DNA of 64,000 nt from Candidatus Ruthturnera sp. Tsphm01 (GTDB taxonomy: Bacteria > Pseudomonadota > Gammaproteobacteria > PS1 > Pseudothioglobaceae): contig CP125320.1 in the NCBI GenBank assembly GCA_030142985.1, positions 563,639-627,638 on the forward strand, read 5' to 3'. Shown here in pieces: positions 56,533-64,000 of this stretch. The notes beneath the pieces are model-generated. The model worked only from the letters and a program-made list of their open reading frames with translations, was not told the DNA's origin and did no database searches. Numbering within the stretch: position 1 is the stretch's first letter; each line of letters starts with the position of its first letter. Position numbers and translations under genes: made by a program.

Positions 56533-57750
56533 TTATTTTTTTGGTCTTATGAAAACATTGCAAGCGTCATATAGTTGATCATAAAAAAACTGGCGCATAT
56601 CATCTGTACCAAATACATCATTTGCTAATTCGCGCAAACATTGATTTGTCACAGCTGTTAATAGATTATTATTATCTCCTGTTTTCTTTTGTGCTTTTTT
56701 AATATCATCATCATTCAGTCCAAATTTTTTGAGACAATCAACAACCTCTTTATACTTAATACACTTTAATGATTGGAGTTGTTTTTCATTTCCTAATATT
56801 GAATAGATATATCCACCAGGATTGGATTTTTTGTTTTCACGCTCTGTACGGTTTATCGTTTGATTGATTGCGTTATTGATTGTTTTTTTGTCTAAAATAG
56901 CCAGCCATGTGTCAATTTGATTTTTACCTACACCCCAATCAGAAAGTTGTTGACGAATACTTAATTGCGATACTTTGATATTTTTTGCTTCTTCAATTTC
57001 AACAGTATTTTTTTGTTTTTTAAATTCAGAATGGAATTGATACCCAACAGTTACGCCAGTTATGCCATTTTTTTTGATTGGGTATACTGTAAGATTAATG
57101 TCTGTCTTATTTGATATTTGTTCACAGACTTTCTTAATTCTCATTGTTAATGTTTTTGGTGATTTATATGCATCATCAGAGATTCTTAAATAAAGTCTTA
57201 ACTCTAAAATTCTAAGTTGTAAATCAGGTGAATTTGGTTTAGCGTAAGGTTGTGTGAGTGTGTAAATAATCGTTGATTGATTTTCTTTGCAATTTTTTAA
57301 TTGATTAAGAGATTGTATGGTGTAATTTTCTTTAGATTTAAATACATCAAACATATTTTTATTAAAATGAATTATTAAATCCTCAAGCATGTCTTTAGTA
57401 AGTGCTGTTTTTTGAATTAAGCCTTGTCTAATATCTTTTAACCCTGAGTTTGGATTATAAAAATTAAAAAAGCTATGAACTTCTAAATCTGATCTAATTA
57501 ATTTAATTAATTTGTTAATTCCATTTTTAGCATCTCTACCACTTGCTAAAGATTGTATTTCAGGTCTTGTGATAATTACTAATCCCCCTTCTTTATGGGC
57601 GTTAGCTTTTATTTTTTGAATGGCTAATGATATTATTAAAAAAGTAATTTGCTTGTCATAATAAAACAAGGATTTGATAATATTGTTATTGCGAGCTAAC
57701 GCATTAATTGTTCTCTCTCTATTGTTTGGTATTAACATTTCAAAACTCAT
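56533..57750 (-). CDS. Rep_3-family plasmid replication initiator
   Basis: 405 residues. The N-terminal half has the RepB/Rep_3 pattern of two winged-helix domains, with LFYYDKQITFLIISLAIQKIK near residues 28-48 (split) and LRILELRLYLRISDDAYKSPKTL near residues 182-204; the second domain ends near GVTVGYQFHSEFKK. The C-terminal third is a helical extension (SIRQQLSDWGVGKNQIDTWL) also seen in plasmid initiators. The iteron array at 57856-58119 lies directly upstream, the usual arrangement of origin and initiator. Confidence 0.82.
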   Translation of the reverse strand: MSFEMLIPNNRERTINALARNNNIIKSLFYYDKQITFLIISLAIQKIKANAHKEGGLVIITRPEIQSLASGRDAKNGINKLIKLIRSDLEVHSFFNFYNPNSGLKDIRQGLIQKTALTKDMLEDLIIHFNKNMFDVFKSKENYTIQSLNQLKNCKENQSTIIYTLTQPYAKPNSPDLQLRILELRLYLRISDDAYKSPKTLTMRIKKVCEQISNKTDINLTVYPIKKNGITGVTVGYQFHSEFKKQKNTVEIEEAKNIKVSQLSIRQQLSDWGVGKNQIDTWLAILDKKTINNAINQTINRTERENKKSNPGGYIYSILGNEKQLQSLKCIKYKEVVDCLKKFGLNDDDIKKAQKKTGDNNNLLTAVTNQCLRELANDVFGTDDMRQFFYDQLYDACNVFIRPKK

Positions 57751-57855
57751 AATAAAACTCTTTCTGCTTTATTACTAAATTTTTAAAAAACTGTTTTAGT
57801 AGTTTAAGGAAAAATCCTGTTTTTACTTTGGTAGTAATACTTTCAACAAGTCTAG

Positions 57856-58119
57856 GATAACAAATTGTGGGTAAAAGGTAACTAAATGTGAATAAAACCG
57901 CAACTATTTGTAGGCAAAAGGTAACTAAATGTTGGCAAGGGTAACTAAATGTTGGCAAGGGTAACAAATTGTGGATGAATATAACTTGTTCTTTTTGTAA
58001 CTCCTTATGTTGACAACATTTAAATAAATTATGGTTATTACTTAAATTATGCAAATAAGGGGGGTTAAAATTAAAAAAAGTAATTAAATGTGGGTAAGGG
58101 TAACTAAATGTAGATAAAG
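57856..58119 (+). repeat. Iteron array, candidate plasmid replication origin
   Basis: About eight imperfect direct repeats of a 20-22 bp unit near GTAACTAAATGTTGGCAAGG. Starts are at 57856, 57878, 57900, 57921, 57941 and 57961 (spacing 20-22, close to two helix turns), then 58080 and 58100. The units at 57921 and 57941 are identical. AT-rich DNA lies between the two groups (57981-58079). Together with the Rep_3 gene just downstream on the minus strand this is a typical theta-type iteron origin. A minus-strand 158-codon frame across it is an artefact of the repeats. Confidence 0.85.
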
Positions 58120-58285
58120 GTAATCTCTCTTTCCTATAAGTACTTTTAGCAGACGAACAAAAACTTACAATGTTATTGTAGTAATCTTTGAGTATTGATT
58201 TTTTGCTTGTTTTCATTATAAAATTTTAAAATTAATTAAAAATTGTATAATGAAAACAAAGATATTAATTATAATTAAAAAACCT

Positions 58286-58365
58286 TTTTTTAATTATAAT
58301 TAATGAATTTGGCTCCTCGAGCTGGGCTCGAACCAGCGACAAATGGATTAACAGTCCATTGCTCT
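58286..58365 (-). repeat. Right attachment repeat within tRNA-Asn (attR)
   Basis: 58286-58357 is identical over 72 bases to 46294-46365; matching resumes after one mismatch at 58358 to 58365. It includes the tRNA-Asn 3' half from the anticodon stem to CCA and about 25 bases beyond. The distance between equivalent points of the two repeats is 11,992 bp, the size of the integrated element including its later IS insertions. Confidence 0.85.
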
Positions 58366-58385
58366 ACCAACTGAGCTATCGAGGA
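58310..58385 (-). tRNA. tRNA-Asn (GUU)
   Basis: Minus-strand cloverleaf of 76 nt: acceptor TCCTCGA pairs with TCGAGGA, D-arm AGCTCAGTTGGTAGAGC, anticodon loop CTGTTAA with anticodon GTT (58350-58352), T-arm TGGTTCGAGCCCA, discriminator G and an encoded CCA. Its 3' half was supplied by the integrated element and restores the gene. Confidence 0.96.
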
Positions 58386-58396
58386 ATGAAAGTGAA

Positions 58397-58425
58397 ATTA
58401 TAATGACATATGCGCGTTAAAGCAA
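58397..58425 (-). promoter_or_regulatory. Sigma70-type promoter of tRNA-Asn
   Basis: On the minus strand TTGCTT (58420-58425), exactly 17 bases, then TATAAT (58397-58402), and 11 bases to the tRNA 5' end. Near-consensus elements with ideal spacing. Confidence 0.75.
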
Positions 58426-58685
58426 TCTAAAAATCAGTTATTTTTATAGTTTTTTAAATTAGTATGGTGGCACTAAAAAGTTATTGCCAAAGACACAACT
58501 TAAGTAATTTTCTTTTTGTCATATTTTTTAAATTGAACCTTGTAATAAGTATTTGCATTATAAGGCTATCTTTGTGTCCAAATTTTTCAGACCAATAAAA
58601 GATAATTTTGATGTTAAAAAAAATTAAATAAAATCTAAAAACACGGTAATGTTTTTACTGATATCGTAAAAATTTATTCAAACGT
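58426..58685. other. Intergenic stretch without a recognisable gene
   Basis: 260 AT-rich bases between the tRNA promoter and the terminator of the next minus-strand gene. No credible reading frame, tRNA or large hairpin was seen. Confidence 0.5.
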
Positions 58686-58713
58686 AAAAAAACCACCCTA
58701 AAGGGTGGTTTTT
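58686..58713 (-). terminator. Rho-independent terminator of the first WGPF-repeat gene
   Basis: Inverted repeat AACCACCCT and AGGGTGGTT (58691-58699 and 58702-58710), flanked by A and T runs so that it could act in both directions. It lies about 60 bases after the stop codon of the minus-strand gene 58773-59282. Confidence 0.8.
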
Positions 58714-58772
58714 ATCTAACCTTAAATCGCTAGACTAATCTAACAGTCAATTAGGCAAGTTTTACTTAGTAA

Positions 58773-59282
58773 TCACTTGATCACGATTGTCTCAGCTATT
58801 GCATTAGCTTTAGCATCTGCATAGCCTTTAGCATAAGCATCGGCTTGTGCTTTAGCGAATGCATCTGCATAGCCTTTAGCATAAGCATCTGCATAGCCTT
58901 TAGCATTAGCATCGGCAGTGCCTACATATTTGCCATCAGCAATTGCGCTAGAAGTGTTCTTAGTTCTGTTCTTGTTGTTGTAATGGAAGCCCCAATCAGA
59001 GTCGTTGTCCATGTCGTTGTTGTTTGAAAAAGGACCCCAGTTGTTAGCACCGCTGAATGGACCCCAGTTAGAACGACCATTAAATGGACCCATGTTATTA
59101 CCACCTGAGAAAGGGCCCCAGTTAGAGCCGCCACTCAATGGACCAAAATTAGAACCACTGCCAAAAGGACCCCAGTTGTTTGAGCCGTTACCGTAGCCGT
59201 TGTTGTTTGAGCCATTGTTAAAAAAACCAGCTGATGCTGATGCGGCAGCTACTAAAACAGCAATCGCAATTATTTTTTTCAT
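58773..59282 (-). CDS. Secreted repeat protein, candidate sulfur-globule type (paralogue 1)
   Basis: 169 residues from the ATG at 59282, which has GGAG seven bases ahead; a TTG 12 bases earlier is less likely. A signal peptide (MKKIIAIAVLVAAASASA) is followed by a Gly/Asn-rich region with the motif WGPF or close variants about seven times (NNWGPFGSGSN, SNWGPFSGGNN, SNWGPFSGAN), then a linker with DSDWGFHYNNKN, then an 8-residue repeat AYAKGYAD/AFAKAQAD about five times. Gly/Asn-rich secreted proteins coat sulfur globules in purple sulfur bacteria; this role is inferred from composition and host type. Confidence 0.7.
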   Translation of the reverse strand: MKKIIAIAVLVAAASASAGFFNNGSNNNGYGNGSNNWGPFGSGSNFGPLSGGSNWGPFSGGNNMGPFNGRSNWGPFSGANNWGPFSNNNDMDNDSDWGFHYNNKNRTKNTSSAIADGKYVGTADANAKGYADAYAKGYADAFAKAQADAYAKGYADAKANAIAETIVIK

Positions 59283-59601
59283 ATTAATCTCCAAATTAAA
59301 AAAATATTAACACCCTTATTGTTAAGAGAGTTTTAAGTATCAGACCTTATGGTCTTGATGGGAGTATTATATGGTAAATATATTAGAAGTCAATTATATT
59401 CTAATATAAATTAACAATAAAACCATAAAAACTTCTTACAACTCTTGCTATTAAAGTATTTTTTTTACTAAAAAAATACTAAAAAAGAGAAATAACTAGA
59501 AAATATCACTAAAGCCAATTAAATAAGCGTGAAAAAAAGATAAGTTTTAGATAAAAAAATATTCAAAATTTAGCGAAAATTTAATCATTAACCCATGTGA
59601 C
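59283..59601. other. Intergenic stretch between the two repeat-protein genes
   Basis: Over 300 AT-rich bases, expected to hold the promoter of the downstream minus-strand gene 58773-59282. No gene seen; the ribosome site GGAG lies at its left end. Confidence 0.5.
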
Positions 59602-59628
59602 AAAAAACCACCTTAAAGGTGGTTTTAA
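59602..59628 (-). terminator. Rho-independent terminator of the second WGPF-repeat gene
   Basis: Inverted repeat AAAACCACCTT and AAGGTGGTTTT around a very short loop, with A and T runs on both sides. It lies 19 bases after the stop at 59647 and closely resembles the terminator of the paralogue, as if the whole unit was duplicated. Confidence 0.8.
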
Positions 59629-59646
59629 TTTAACGCCATCTGAATG

Positions 59647-60120
59647 TTATTGGCTTTTTCTGTTGATATTTCCTGCTAACTTTCCATCTGCATAACCTTT
59701 GGCGTAAGCATCGGATTGACCTTTAGCATAAGCATCAGCTATACCTTTGGCATAAGCATCAGCTTGCGCCTTAGCATTTGCAGAAACAACACCAGTTGCA
59801 TTGCCATCTGCCAAAGCACTAGATATATTTTTAGTGGTGTTTTTATTATTATAATGAAAACCCCAATCTGAATCATTATTCATATTGTTGTTGTTTGAGA
59901 AAGGACCCCAATTCTGAGCACCTCTAAATGGACCCCAGTTAGAGGTGCCACTAAATGGACCCATGTTGCTGCCACCTGAGAAAGGACCCCAGTTAGAGCC
60001 ACTTCTAACTGGACCCCAGCCATTGTTATTATTGCCGTAACCATTGTTGTTCCAAAATGCCGATACAGATGATGTGACCATTACTATGGCAATTGCCACT
60101 AGTTTTATTGTGTTTTTCAT
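59647..60120 (-). CDS. Secreted repeat protein, candidate sulfur-globule type (paralogue 2)
   Basis: 157 residues with AGGAG ahead of the ATG. Same plan as its neighbour: signal peptide (MKNTIKLVAIAIVMVTSSVSA), Asn/Gly-rich WGPF repeats (GWGPVRSGSNWGPFSGGSN, SNWGPFRGAQ), the shared DSDWGFHYNNKN linker and a C-terminal block of AYAKGIAD/AYAKGQSD/AYAKGYAD. The linker is the best conserved part. The pair arose by tandem duplication. Function inferred only. Confidence 0.7.
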   Translation of the reverse strand: MKNTIKLVAIAIVMVTSSVSAFWNNNGYGNNNNGWGPVRSGSNWGPFSGGSNMGPFSGTSNWGPFRGAQNWGPFSNNNNMNNDSDWGFHYNNKNTTKNISSALADGNATGVVSANAKAQADAYAKGIADAYAKGQSDAYAKGYADGKLAGNINRKSQ

Positions 60121-60231
60121 TTTATCTCCTAATTAGCATTATGTAATATAAAGTAAGAAAATTGATATCTACTTGTTGCAAATGATACACAACTAGAAAA
60201 TATAGCGCAACTATATTAGTAGACAATAATT

Positions 60232-61482
60232 CTATAATATAGAATCAATGATTGCGTCACCGAACTCAGAACATGACAATAATGTCGCATCATCCATAAG
60301 TCTTTCCAAATCATAAGTTACAGTTTTATTTTGAATAACATTAGACATCGCCTCTAAAATCATATCAGCCGCTTCAAACCAACCCATGTGTCTAAGCATC
60401 ATTTCTGCTGAAAGGATGATTGAACCTGGATTAACTTTATTAAGCCCTGCATACTTTGGCGCTGTACCATGCGTTGCTTCAAATACGGCTGTTGTACCTG
60501 AAAGATTCGCACCTGGTGCAATGCCAATACCACCCACTTGAGCAGCTAATGCGTCTGAAATATAGTCACCATTTAAATTAAGCGTAGCAATGACCGAATA
60601 CTCTTCTGGACGTAAAAGAATTTGTTGCAAAAAAGCATCCGCAATAACGTCTTTAATTGTAATTACTGTACCCGTATTTGGGTTTTTAAACGATCTCCAC
60701 GGCTCATTACCAAGGGTGGTTGCACCAAATTCATCACGTGCTAACTGATAACCCCAATCTCTAAATCCACCTTCGGTGAATTTCATAATATTGCCTTTAT
60801 GCACTAAGGTCACCGAATCTTTATCATTGTCAATAGCATATTGAATAGCGCCACGCACTAAACGATCTGTGCCTTCTTTAGAAACTGGCTTAATACCAAT
60901 CCCTGAAGTGTTGGGAAAACGAATTTTTGTCGTACCCATTTCATTTTGTAAAAAATCAATGACTTTTTTTACTTCAGCAGTGCCTGCCTGATATTCAATG
61001 CCCGCATAAATATCTTCAGAATTTTCTCTAAAAATGACCATATCAATCTTTTCAGGCGCTTTGACTGGCGAAGGCGCACCTTTAAAATACTTAATTGGAC
61101 GTTGACAAATAAACAAATCCAACGCTTGACGAATGACCACATTCAAAGAGCGCATACCACCACCTACTGGCGTGGTTAATGGGCCTTTAATAGACACTGA
61201 AAACTCTTCTATAGCGTCCAAGGTTTCTTGTGGTAGGTATTCACCATAAATATCATTTGCTTTTTCACCTGCATAAACGTCCATCCATCGAATTGCTTTT
61301 GAGTCATTGTAGGCTTTTGCGACAATAGCATCAATCACTTTTTTCATCACTGGCGATACATCTACACCAATACCATCCCCTTCAATATAAGTGATAATTG
61401 GATAATTTGGCACTTTTATAACACCTTTTTCAAAGCTAATTTTTTCACCATTTTTGGGTATTTGAATGTGTTGATAGCTCAT
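60232..61482 (-). CDS. icd: Isocitrate dehydrogenase (NADP)
   Basis: TCA-cycle enzyme, 416 residues. The substrate-binding phosphorylation-loop motif [16 protein letters not shown] lies near residues 99-114, [15 protein letters not shown] near residue 149, and the metal/cofactor region [16 protein letters not shown] near residue 308 followed by [12 protein letters not shown] near residue 338. The length and E. coli-like sequence mark the dimeric NADP type. Confidence 0.96.
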   Translation of the reverse strand: MSYQHIQIPKNGEKISFEKGVIKVPNYPIITYIEGDGIGVDVSPVMKKVIDAIVAKAYNDSKAIRWMDVYAGEKANDIYGEYLPQETLDAIEEFSVSIKGPLTTPVGGGMRSLNVVIRQALDLFICQRPIKYFKGAPSPVKAPEKIDMVIFRENSEDIYAGIEYQAGTAEVKKVIDFLQNEMGTTKIRFPNTSGIGIKPVSKEGTDRLVRGAIQYAIDNDKDSVTLVHKGNIMKFTEGGFRDWGYQLARDEFGATTLGNEPWRSFKNPNTGTVITIKDVIADAFLQQILLRPEEYSVIATLNLNGDYISDALAAQVGGIGIAPGANLSGTTAVFEATHGTAPKYAGLNKVNPGSIILSAEMMLRHMGWFEAADMILEAMSNVIQNKTVTYDLERLMDDATLLSCSEFGDAIIDSIL

Positions 61483-61485
61483 ACT

Positions 61486-61905
61486 TTAATTTACAATTGA
61501 AAATTGCATTATTTTAGCATTTTCCCCATTTGAATAATATTTTTCTCGCCTGTAAATTTGTTCAAATCCAAGTTTTTGATACAACTGAAAAGCTTTAAGA
61601 TTACCCTCTCGAAGTTCTAAAATAATTGATTTATTTAATTGTTTTAACGCCTCAATCAACGCAGTTGCCACTCCTTGGTTTTTAAAATTATGGCGTGTTG
61701 TAATACGAAAAATTTCAACCACATCAGTCGTTTGATACACCACAAAACCAACAATTTGATTGGCAATTATTGCAATTTTTATTAAATCTTGATAATTAAA
61801 AAAAGATAACTTCCAGTGAAAATTTTCATCACTCAATCGATCTAGTTGATAAAGCACACTCAAATCATTAGCATTGGCCTTTCTAAAAGAAATATTGTTA
61901 ATCAT
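61486..61905 (-). CDS. GNAT acetyltransferase, RimI-like
   Basis: 139 residues with the GNAT fold: the acetyl-CoA loop is in RITTRHNFKNQGVATALIEAL near residues 67-87 (split), followed by LELREGNLKAFQLYQKLGFEQIYRREKYY, the RimI-type C-terminus. RimI acetylates ribosomal protein S18, but a different substrate is possible. It ends 3 bases before icd, suggesting an operon. Confidence 0.82.
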   Translation of the reverse strand: MINNISFRKANANDLSVLYQLDRLSDENFHWKLSFFNYQDLIKIAIIANQIVGFVVYQTTDVVEIFRITTRHNFKNQGVATALIEALKQLNKSIILELREGNLKAFQLYQKLGFEQIYRREKYYSNGENAKIMQFSIVN

Positions 61906-62046
61906 TTACAACTGAATGAGGCGAGCTTCCACACACTGCCTTGCTTGGCATAAATTGCTTTAATGTAAGGATGCTTATGTAAATAATTAACCACCTTGGT
62001 GTAACATGTTGACGAGACTTGCTTTGCAAGCAAAATCACCATTTCT

Positions 62047-62125
62047 CAATTCTTCCTAACATAATACGAAGCCAGTTCACTTAAATCTCTGTCAAACAAA
62101 GCATCTGACATTGTATTAGTATGGC
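62047..62125 (-). pseudogene. Possible relic of a cytochrome c gene in a gap
   Basis: The 248-base gap between the GNAT gene and ilvA has no open gene, but its minus strand reads TMSDALFDRDLSELASYYVRKN, resembling the C-terminal helix of a class I cytochrome c (SDxDxxxLAxYY). No haem motif is near. Further along, HPYIKAIYAKQGSVWKLAS could be another remnant. Low confidence. Confidence 0.25.
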
Positions 62126-62153
62126 TGATTTACTCGCTAGTGTTGATGAGTTA

Positions 62154-63647
62154 TTATAAAAAATATTGGTAAGCTTTATTGTTGGTTTCATTTTGATAGA
62201 AATAGCCCAGCTCATCAAATTTTTGCTCAAGTTTAGATGCGTCACTGGCTTGTAAACCAATTAGCACACGACCAAAATCAGCACCATGATTGCGATAGTG
62301 GAATAATGTAATATTCCAATGACTACCAATTTTTTTTAGAAAATTAAGTAAAGCACCTGGTCGTTCAGGAAATTCAAAACGATAAATAACTTCATTTTCA
62401 CAAATTGCACGACCACCTACCATATAGCGAATATGCGTTTTTGCGATTGAATTGTCACTCATGTCTAGCACATTAAATGATTTTGATAGTTTATCCAGTA
62501 AGGCCTTCTTTTCGCTCAGCCCCTCATTCAAAGCCACACCAACAAAAATGCGTGCTTGAGTATCAGACCCAAAACGATAATTAAATTCAGTAATTGTATG
62601 GCTATCTAACATTTGACAGAATGTTAGAAAACTTCCTGGTTTTTCATCAATGGTAACAGCAATAATGGCTTCATTATGCCCACCCAAATCAGCACGTTCT
62701 GAAATATAACGCAAACGATCAAAATTAACATTCGCACCCGATACAATTGAAACAATATTTTCATTTTTTACATTGTTATTTTTAACATACTTTTTCACTC
62801 CTGCAGTTGCCAAAGCACCTGCAGGTTCAGCAATTGAACGCACATCTTCATAAATATCTTTAATGGCAGCGCAAATCTCATCATTACTGACCAAAATTAC
62901 CTCATCAACCATCTGCTTGGCAATAGGATAAGTTTGTTCACCAATTTGTTTAACCGCCACGCCATCAGCAAAGCGTCCTACATCTTTTAATACCACGCGC
63001 TTGTTGTTTTTCAATGCTTGGTAAAGTGTGGGTGAGTCTTCTGGTTCAACGCCAATTACTTTAATATTGGGCGCATAATGCTTGATATAAGTTGTCATAC
63101 CAGCAATTAAGCCACCACCGCCAACAGGAATAAAAACCTTATTCATACTTGGTAGTTGCTCTAACAATTCTTTGGCAATAGTTGCCTGCCCTGCCATAAC
63201 TTCAACATCATCAAAGGCGTGAATAAAGACCAAATCTTGGCTTTTTTCTAACTGTTTGGCATATTGGTAAGCATCATCATACACATCGCCATGCAGAACA
63301 ACTTTTGCACCTAATTGTTCAACAGCGTTAATTTTAATCTTAGGTGTTGAGAGTGGCATAACAATAATCGCACTAATGCCTAATTTTTTAGCAGATAGGG
63401 CAACGCCTTGTGCATGATTACCTGCACTTGATGCTACAACACCTTTAGAGGCCTGCTCAGCAGATAAATTTGAAATTTTCTGGTACGCGCCTCGAAGTTT
63501 AAAGGTGTGAATAGCCAGTTTATCTTCTCTTTTAAGATAAACCTTATTACAAATGCGCTTAGATAATTGAGGCGCAAAAGACAATGGTGTAACACTCGCT
63601 ACATCATAAACACGTGTATTATTTACTGAATCAACAATGCGTTGCAT
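62154..63647 (-). CDS. ilvA: Threonine ammonia-lyase, biosynthetic
   Basis: PLP enzyme making 2-oxobutanoate for isoleucine. The PLP lysine is in LAIHTFKLRGAYQKI near residue 45, the Gly-rich PLP phosphate loop is VPVGGGGLIAGM near residue 175, and two C-terminal ACT-like domains (from about residue 318) give isoleucine control. The frame is open to 63698, but the first 17 residues run into the upstream gene; the ATG at 63645-63647 gives MQRIVDSVNNTRVYDVASVTPL and 497 residues and is preferred. Confidence 0.94.
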   Translation of the reverse strand: MQRIVDSVNNTRVYDVASVTPLSFAPQLSKRICNKVYLKREDKLAIHTFKLRGAYQKISNLSAEQASKGVVASSAGNHAQGVALSAKKLGISAIIVMPLSTPKIKINAVEQLGAKVVLHGDVYDDAYQYAKQLEKSQDLVFIHAFDDVEVMAGQATIAKELLEQLPSMNKVFIPVGGGGLIAGMTTYIKHYAPNIKVIGVEPEDSPTLYQALKNNKRVVLKDVGRFADGVAVKQIGEQTYPIAKQMVDEVILVSNDEICAAIKDIYEDVRSIAEPAGALATAGVKKYVKNNNVKNENIVSIVSGANVNFDRLRYISERADLGGHNEAIIAVTIDEKPGSFLTFCQMLDSHTITEFNYRFGSDTQARIFVGVALNEGLSEKKALLDKLSKSFNVLDMSDNSIAKTHIRYMVGGRAICENEVIYRFEFPERPGALLNFLKKIGSHWNITLFHYRNHGADFGRVLIGLQASDASKLEQKFDELGYFYQNETNNKAYQYFL

Positions 63648-64000
63648 GTAATTCTCGTAAATATGCCATATCAACGCAAGTCGCATTAGTCGCATCACCT
63701 TTGATTAAGTTAAAAGGCTTGTCTTTATCACCCAAATGATCAAGCACTATCAACGCGCCATCAAACTCATGCTTATCTGTATATTCATTAACCGTAATAA
63801 TGGTTTTAAGTCCGGCTTCGGTTGCTGAAATAATGCCATTATGTGAATCTTCAAAGGTTAAGCATTGGGCAGGGTCTAAGTTCATCTGTTTTAATACATA
63901 GGTATAAATATCGCCAGCTGGCTTTAACTTTGGCACAATATTGCCAGCGCCAATTACTTCAAACCAATCTAATGCTTCGGCTCCTAATGTATTTGCAATT
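63631..64000 (-). CDS. HAD-superfamily phosphatase, CbbY/beta-phosphoglucomutase-like (partial, start outside the window)
   Basis: About 122 C-terminal residues are visible. KLKPAGDIYTYVLKQMNL holds the motif III lysine (KP.P-type pattern) and CLTFEDSHNGIISATEAGLK is HAD motif IV, matching the CbbY/phosphoglucomutase-like subgroup. In this group of autotrophs CbbY removes inhibitory xylulose 1,5-bisphosphate, but this cannot be told from the fragment. Overlaps ilvA by 17 bases. The frame continues past 64000. Confidence 0.8.
   Translation of the reverse strand, partial: IANTLGAEALDWFEVIGAGNIVPKLKPAGDIYTYVLKQMNLDPAQCLTFEDSHNGIISATEAGLKTIITVNEYTDKHEFDGALIVLDHLGDKDKPFNLIKGDATNATCVDMAYLRELHATHC

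Noticed and set aside
57856..58119. CRISPR array
   Set aside because: Repeats are imperfect, contiguous with no spacers, and phased at two helix turns beside a Rep gene, which fits iterons; no cas genes are present.
57740..58216. 158-codon minus-strand frame across the region upstream of the Rep_3 gene
   Set aside because: Its repeated segments (PTFSYPCQHLVTF and similar) are just translation of the iterons, it overlaps the Rep start, and no ribosome site or family was seen.
59005..59196. Pro-rich plus-strand frame opposite the WGPF repeats
   Set aside because: It is the antisense reading of the repeat codons of the secreted protein and has no start signal of its own.

Overview
The window looks like an AT-rich chromosomal segment of a sulfur-oxidising gammaproteobacterium. 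The gene set (complete-type nuo operon, tusA-dsrE2 pair, many small c-type cytochromes, multicopper oxidase cluster, hemW-rdgB, pabC/mltG-tmk-holB) together with abundant insertion sequences and toxin-like genes is most like the SUP05/Thioglobus clade, in particular thiotrophic symbionts of deep-sea mussels. That placement is inference from gene content and codon use; no 16S or other marker was searched.

Layout. 1-8775 (minus strand): nuoA to nuoJ of respiratory complex I, nuoJ cut by the window edge. 8870-17233 (mostly minus): tldD, a large AsmA/YhdP-type envelope protein, a cytochrome c5, a short asparaginase-like protein, two lipoproteins, yggS, a PyrK-like flavoprotein and argB. 17284-23093 (minus): a copper cluster, with a copper P-type ATPase and a translationally coupled 25-residue membrane peptide, two small cytochromes c around a Tat-exported multicopper oxidase, a CopB-like outer-membrane protein and a small Cys-rich secreted protein. 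23106-33991: housekeeping genes (hemW, rdgB, rpiA, bepA, tusA, dsrE2, a HAD phosphatase, LOG, hemL, holB, tmk) ending in a pabC-mltG gene fusion. 34116-38137 (plus): two DUF1538 membrane proteins with a PII-like and a CBS-pair regulator, a DUF302 protein and a metallo-beta-lactamase-fold hydrolase.

38176-42044 is an IS-rich stretch: an IS3-family element, a decayed RelE/Xre toxin-antitoxin pair, an IS5-family element and an IS1595-family element whose target duplication overlaps the pepA stop codon. pepA, dsbC and rsmB follow.

46294-58385 is the most interesting region: a 12-kb integrated element bounded by a 72-bp perfect direct repeat containing the 3' part of tRNA-Asn. It carries a tyrosine integrase at its left end and, at its right end, a Rep_3-type plasmid replication initiator with an iteron array, so it reads as an integrated plasmid or plasmid-like integrative element. 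Its cargo includes a six-transmembrane cation channel, an ADP-ribosyltransferase-like protein, a broken subtilase lipoprotein, a YHS-domain protein cut by an IS, a YopT-type (C58) cysteine protease, an unknown protein, and hairpins resembling integron attC sites. Two near-identical IS3-family copies and several IS relics have invaded it.

58386-64000 returns to ordinary chromosome: two tandem paralogues of repetitive secreted proteins (candidate sulfur-globule type proteins), icd, a GNAT acetyltransferase, ilvA and the start-truncated end of a HAD phosphatase gene.
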